Origin: Chlorobiota bacterium | GTDB taxonomy: Bacteria; Bacteroidota; Bacteroidia; Bacteroidales; F082 | DNA: 64,000 bases | Reading direction: 5' to 3' | Assembly (NCBI GenBank): GCA_030596395.1 | Contig: JAUVKF010000002.1 | Coordinates: 81,872-145,871 of the forward strand | Shown: piece after piece, positions 62,001-64,000 of the stretch | Numbering within the stretch: the first letter of the stretch is position 1 | Layout: each line of letters begins with the position of its first letter | Made by a program: the position numbers and the translations under genes | Notes under the pieces: generated by a model | What the model was told of the DNA's origin: nothing | What the model saw: only the letters and a program-made list of their open reading frames with translations | Databases searched by the model: none

Positions 62001-63316
62001 ACAGTTCCATCTGTTTTATAATCAATGTCGGAACCTGAGTTAGTATAAGGCCAAATTTTGAAATAGTATGTCGTGCTAACATTTAATCCGGTAAAAGTAT
62101 ATGCCTGTACCCCATGAGTTACATTAATCTGCCCTGAACCATCTGACATATCAGTATCGTCAGCTTCGGGTGTTCCGTCAACCGGATCGGTGAAAGTACT
62201 ACTTGTACTTGCTTTAATTATAAAGCCATCAGCCGCAACGGCACCATCATTATCAGCCCAGGTTAATGGAATTGAATTCCATGTTGGCGTTCCTGCTGAA
62301 AATGAAGCAACATGATTTGTTGGTTCATCTTGTAGTGTAGTTGCGTCATCAGTAACACCACTGGAATAATCTGGTGTTGCATCAACAGACCAGGCTTTAT
62401 AATAATACTGAGTATTTGCAGTAAGACCGGTATGGTTGTATGAAGTGCTGCTTCCATTGTAAAGCACTGTTCCTCCACCCGGAATGGTATTTCCAACACT
62501 ATAGGAAGTTCCATCAACAGGAGTTCCGAATGTTCCATCAGAAGACCAGGCAACCATCACATCATCGCTATTGCCGTTTTGTGTCCAGCTTAAATCAATT
62601 TGTGTAGTAGAGGCAGTGGTGGCTGTGAAGGCAGTGGGATTATTAACACCGCCAGAAACTAAGCCTTTAATTTGAATATTATCAACTCCAAATGCCTCAT
62701 AATTAGCACCTGCATCTTGTACGATTCTAATATTTAAAATTGATCCTGATCCAGAGAAATTATCAGAACTTATCGTTGTAAGAGCATAAGTCAATACTGT
62801 TCCATTAGCAGTATTTATACCTCCAACTGGGTTTCCAGTTAGTTCTAGCGGTTCATTTGTACCATCGCCATAGGCTTCAAAATAAAATAAAGTTGCCCAT
62901 GAACCACCATCAAAATTATATTCAACTCTTAAATCATCACTAGCATCCCAATCATTTGGACAAGCTCCAAAATCAGCATGAAACTCTAAATTTGAATAAC
63001 CTGTAACAGTTATTGGGTCTAGAGTAAGTAATCCTGGATTTCCTCCGTTTATGGTGTTTGGATTAGAACCAACAAACAGCCAAGCTCCTGTTACGTTTGT
63101 ATATGGACCAACGGATCCTTCGTATATTGCTGGATCTGAGGGTTCTGCGCGATAAAAATATTGATCTCCTGGGTCAGTTGCTGGAGTTTGAGAAGGTGTA
63201 TGTGAATAACCACTTTGATCTGTCTCAAAACCTTGTGAGTCAATTGTTGATTGGCCCCATCCATTTATAGCAAAAGCCATAAGCAACGTAAACAATAAAA
63301 ACGTAATTTTTTTCAT
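59003..63316 (-). CDS. Large T9SS-exported mosaic surface protein (Fn3, choice-of-anchor, lamin-tail domains)
   Basis: A 1437-residue protein: signal peptide (1-21), an N-terminal beta-sandwich (about 25-215), two Fn3 domains (about 220-445), and a choice-of-anchor-J-like domain (about 450-605, ending WRVDNISIQE). A third Fn3 (about 612-730) and a lamin-tail-like domain (735-905, starting LIISEVVDPDD with FVELYNLSG) follow. Then come beta-rich segments and a C-terminal type A sorting domain (last ~80 residues, VEVINMVGQQVY ... PGIYFVRLRAENRTMVQKVMI). Fn3 domains two and three share FTDPVDGTP-ADDTDMSD and the end IDYKTDGT, a recent internal duplication. Role: surface or matrix protein, possibly adhesion; no catalytic motif seen. 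Confidence 0.85.
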   Translation of the reverse strand: MKKITFLLFTLLMAFAINGWGQSTIDSQGFETDQSGYSHTPSQTPATDPGDQYFYRAEPSDPAIYEGSVGPYTNVTGAWLFVGSNPNTINGGNPGLLTLDPITVTGYSNLEFHADFGACPNDWDASDDLRVEYNFDGGSWATLFYFEAYGDGTNEPLELTGNPVGGINTANGTVLTYALTTISSDNFSGSGSILNIRIVQDAGANYEAFGVDNIQIKGLVSGGVNNPTAFTATTASTTQIDLSWTQNGNSDDVMVAWSSDGTFGTPVDGTSYSVGNTIPGGGTVLYNGSSTSYNHTGLTANTQYYYKAWSVDATPDYSSGVTDDATTLQDEPTNHVASFSAGTPTWNSIPLTWADNDGAVAADGFIIKASTSSTFTDPVDGTPEADDTDMSDGSGQINVTHGVQAYTFTGLNVSTTYYFKIWPYTNSGSDIDYKTDGTVPTDNETTTGPPTTTLPYNEAFGADLGDCYTYSVSGATKEWHWESGGYAAMNGYNTGDVEEDWLVIPGIDLDSYSNEYMTFDTWYNYGTDGPDDYLKLMYSTNYSGTGDPSSATWNDLSYTQPSSSSTWTASGTVDLSTIPGTSVHIAYKYHYNPGVYRSWRVDNISIQESSVDPPPTNYPTAFAASTNSATAITTSWTDATGAQLPAGYLVLANETGTFTDPVDGTPVADDTDMSDDEGAMNVAYGVETYQWTGLSDNTPYYFKIYPYTNSASTIDYKTDGTPPTANATTDEANTDLIISEVVDPDDVYRARFVELYNLSGSTIDFDAEDWYLCRQTNGGSTSWEDKKLTGSILAGGKYVAANYNEDALDYFFTSYGFLADYDYGGTGGNGDDGYFLYFGGDHSTGTLVDAYGEINVDGTLTDWKYEDTKAVRLRSVTTPNATWTANEWDIPSPDLNTTDMTPAAHNDDVTWAGAGTTADDWNEKGGNWSGTYGYIPDASFNVTVPMTTVSPVIYSEAACNDLTLSSDAALDISVNKSLTAYGDLDVASSKSRAAANFTIQSDATGNGSFIGKGMLFGDVTVERYIAAYSSGNDGWHQISSPIDMMDIGSSDFAPGTNDDLYEWIEQTATWHNYKSTGSFTDFVGGHGYLAAYQVTATKHFIGQLTGWDFDFSNLPYTPAQGNGWNLMGNPYPSAIEWDAASTDWALSNIGGVAEIWDESAGNYALINNGDVIPSTNGFFVQATATSNFISIPEEARVHNSTNNYKNSSVETMEETLVLKVTNDENTYYDVNRVGFRADATEAWDIAFDAHKLFGSETAPQLWTVSNDEDFAQNYLPYVYDSYQVPLHFGAGVNSTYHINADGLESFYSNSEIYLEDLFTEEIINLSEQQLYTFTATTDDDEARFVIHFYGVTSTGENPVVENGKIYAYQNTVYVKFNELPSDTYQVEVINMVGQQVYTNEFAPLGLNSFKLNEKPGIYFVRLRAENRTMVQKVMISK

Positions 63317-63463
63317 AACATGTTTATTTAATGAGTATTAATTATTTTTCGATGAAGGTTTTATATAAATTCAAAAATAGTCTATGATATTTATCAGCCT
63401 TTACCTGAAAGCTATGTTATTATTAACATTATTGGGGGTTTATTAACAATCAAAGTCGTGTTC

Positions 63464-63494
63464 AAAAAAAAAGGCCGTTTTTGATAAAACAGCC
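63464..63494 (-). terminator. Intrinsic terminator, minus strand
   Basis: GGCCGTTTT (63473-63481) and AAAACAGCC (63486-63494) pair with a single mismatch around TGAT. Read on the minus strand the stem is followed by nine T (the A run at 63464-63472). It would stop minus-strand transcription coming from the right before the T9SS protein gene. Confidence 0.55.
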
Positions 63495-63763
63495 CCTTAA
63501 ATCATGAAAGTTTAACCCAGTTTGATGTTTCTTATAATAACGGTGATCACTGACACCAGCCGAAAATAAAACTCATATCCTGGTATTTCAAAGTAATATT
63601 ATTTAAAAACAGGAAATAATAACCGTTTCGTTTAGTTGTCAACGCTTAAATGTTAACGGGAAAAGAGAGGGAAAAAGGGGTTTATTTCATCTAGAAAACC
63701 ACATTCTTTGATGGTGGTTATGTTCCTTGTTTGTTATACATGATAGTAATACCTTGAATAATG

Positions 63764-63785
63764 CCCGCCTAAACGGACGGACAGG
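63764..63785 (-). repeat. GC-rich mini-element, inverted copy
   Basis: On the minus strand it begins CCTGTCCGTCCG and ends AGGCGGG, 22 bases, nearly the same as 58451-58472 (differences only at a few central or third positions). Confidence 0.7.
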
Positions 63786-63900
63786 GAATATTGGGGTAAT
63801 GGAATCATTCCTTTCTTCCACCATTCCACCATTCCAATTCTTTCGTTTAATATTAAAAACCTGAGTTCGATATAAAAAAACAGAAAAAACGTAAAACAAA

Positions 63901-63958
63901 AAGGATTGTTTTGTATATTTATAGTGTTGAATTACAAATCATTACAAAATCAATCCTT
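63901..63958 (+). repeat. Inverted repeat directly before the transposase-like start
   Basis: AAGGATTGTTTTG (63901-63913) pairs with CAAAATCAATCCTT (63945-63958), with one unpaired base. The right arm ends exactly at the ATG of the last gene. It may be the end of an insertion element or a hairpin that limits translation. Confidence 0.5.
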
Positions 63959-64000
63959 ATGTTTAAGACATCAAATTTAGTTGAAATTTTCTGTTTAGCA
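63959..64000 (+). CDS. Probable transposase, first 14 codons (cut by window end)
   Basis: Fourteen codons from ATG 63959, reading MFKTSNLVEIFCLA, are open to the window end. The short sequence resembles the start of IS982-type transposases (xxNLVEIFxLxDEFC), but this is too little to be sure. The inverted repeat just before the start supports a mobile element. Confidence 0.35.
   Translation, partial: MFKTSNLVEIFCLA

Larger units (their letters stand above)
63317..63958. other. Gene-free right-hand region
   Basis: About 640 bases without a convincing gene. The region contains a minus-strand terminator (63464-63494), an inverted GC mini-element (63764-63785) and a CCACCATTCCACCATTCC-type low-complexity stretch (63810-63840). 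A long inverted repeat ends at the transposase-like ATG. A 70-codon minus-strand frame at 63687-63899 looks spurious. Confidence 0.6.

Noticed and set aside
63687..63899. Minus-strand frame of 70 codons in the right-hand gap
   Set aside because: It runs through a GC mini-element and a CCACCATTCC low-complexity stretch, so it is probably non-coding repeat sequence.

Overview
This window is a low-GC chromosome segment from a member of the Bacteroidota, probably a Bacteroidales/Marinilabiliales-type organism. Four things support this: a type IX secretion (T9SS) sorting domain on the large surface protein near the right end, a near-perfect Bacteroidota promoter (TTTG, 19-nt spacer, TAACTTTG) at 56734-56764, many TTG/GTG starts with little Shine-Dalgarno signal, and family types typical of this phylum (C69 dipeptidases, Wzi/RemB-like barrel, exosortase). 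No rRNA, tRNA or CRISPR array was seen. All taxonomic and functional names rest on reading motifs by eye.

Bases 1-49.5 kb are almost entirely one co-directional (+) surface-polysaccharide region, and it looks like two Wzx/Wzy-type loci joined end to end. Locus A (1-25.6 kb) holds a flippase (2009), a polymerase (5603), a UDP-L-FucNAc cassette fnlA-cupin-fnlB-fnlC (6840-12884) interrupted by an MBOAT/SGNH O-acylation pair (9442-11752), and several GT4/GT2 transferases. It also has an unusual group of a CapK-like adenylating enzyme, an asparagine-synthetase-like protein, an ATP-grasp ligase and a DUF354 protein (15239-22640), then a UDP-GlcA 4-epimerase, deacetylases and a soluble-looking sugar-phosphate transferase (24420). 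Locus B starts with a winged-helix regulator that carries a degenerate nucleotidyltransferase domain (25612). It continues with UDP-GalNAcA synthesis (26261, 27598), a sulfate supply block (SLC13 carrier, CysQ, CysC; 28713-32286), a second flippase (33505), a second polymerase (37228), four sulfotransferase-like enzymes, more transferases, a GH5-like hydrolase, an XrtA-type deacetylase and a WecA/MraY-family initiator (48367). The simplest reading is that locus B makes a sulfated, amino-uronic-acid-containing polysaccharide.

Inside locus B the order sulfotransferase-wzy-GT2-sulfotransferase occurs twice (36271-39669 and 41591-43217). In copy 1 only the GT2 gene is broken, by a clean internal deletion. 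In copy 2 only the GT2 gene is intact: the first sulfotransferase and the front half of wzy are deleted, wzy also has a frameshift and a stop, and the last sulfotransferase is a stub. The two copies therefore complement each other.

From 49.5 kb the content changes to envelope functions: an outer-membrane barrel (49604), a FemAB-like acyltransferase (51378), a convergent exosortase (52423-53010, - strand), two tandem secreted C69 dipeptidases, and a membrane-anchored coiled-coil protein. A repeat-rich stretch (57.7-58.7 kb) follows, with a small GIY-YIG gene between repeat copies. A two-gene (-) operon then encodes a 1437-residue T9SS-exported mosaic protein and a tiny Gly/Pro-rich protein whose C-terminus looks like an exosortase-type sorting signal. 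The window ends with non-coding sequence and the first 14 codons of a probable transposase.
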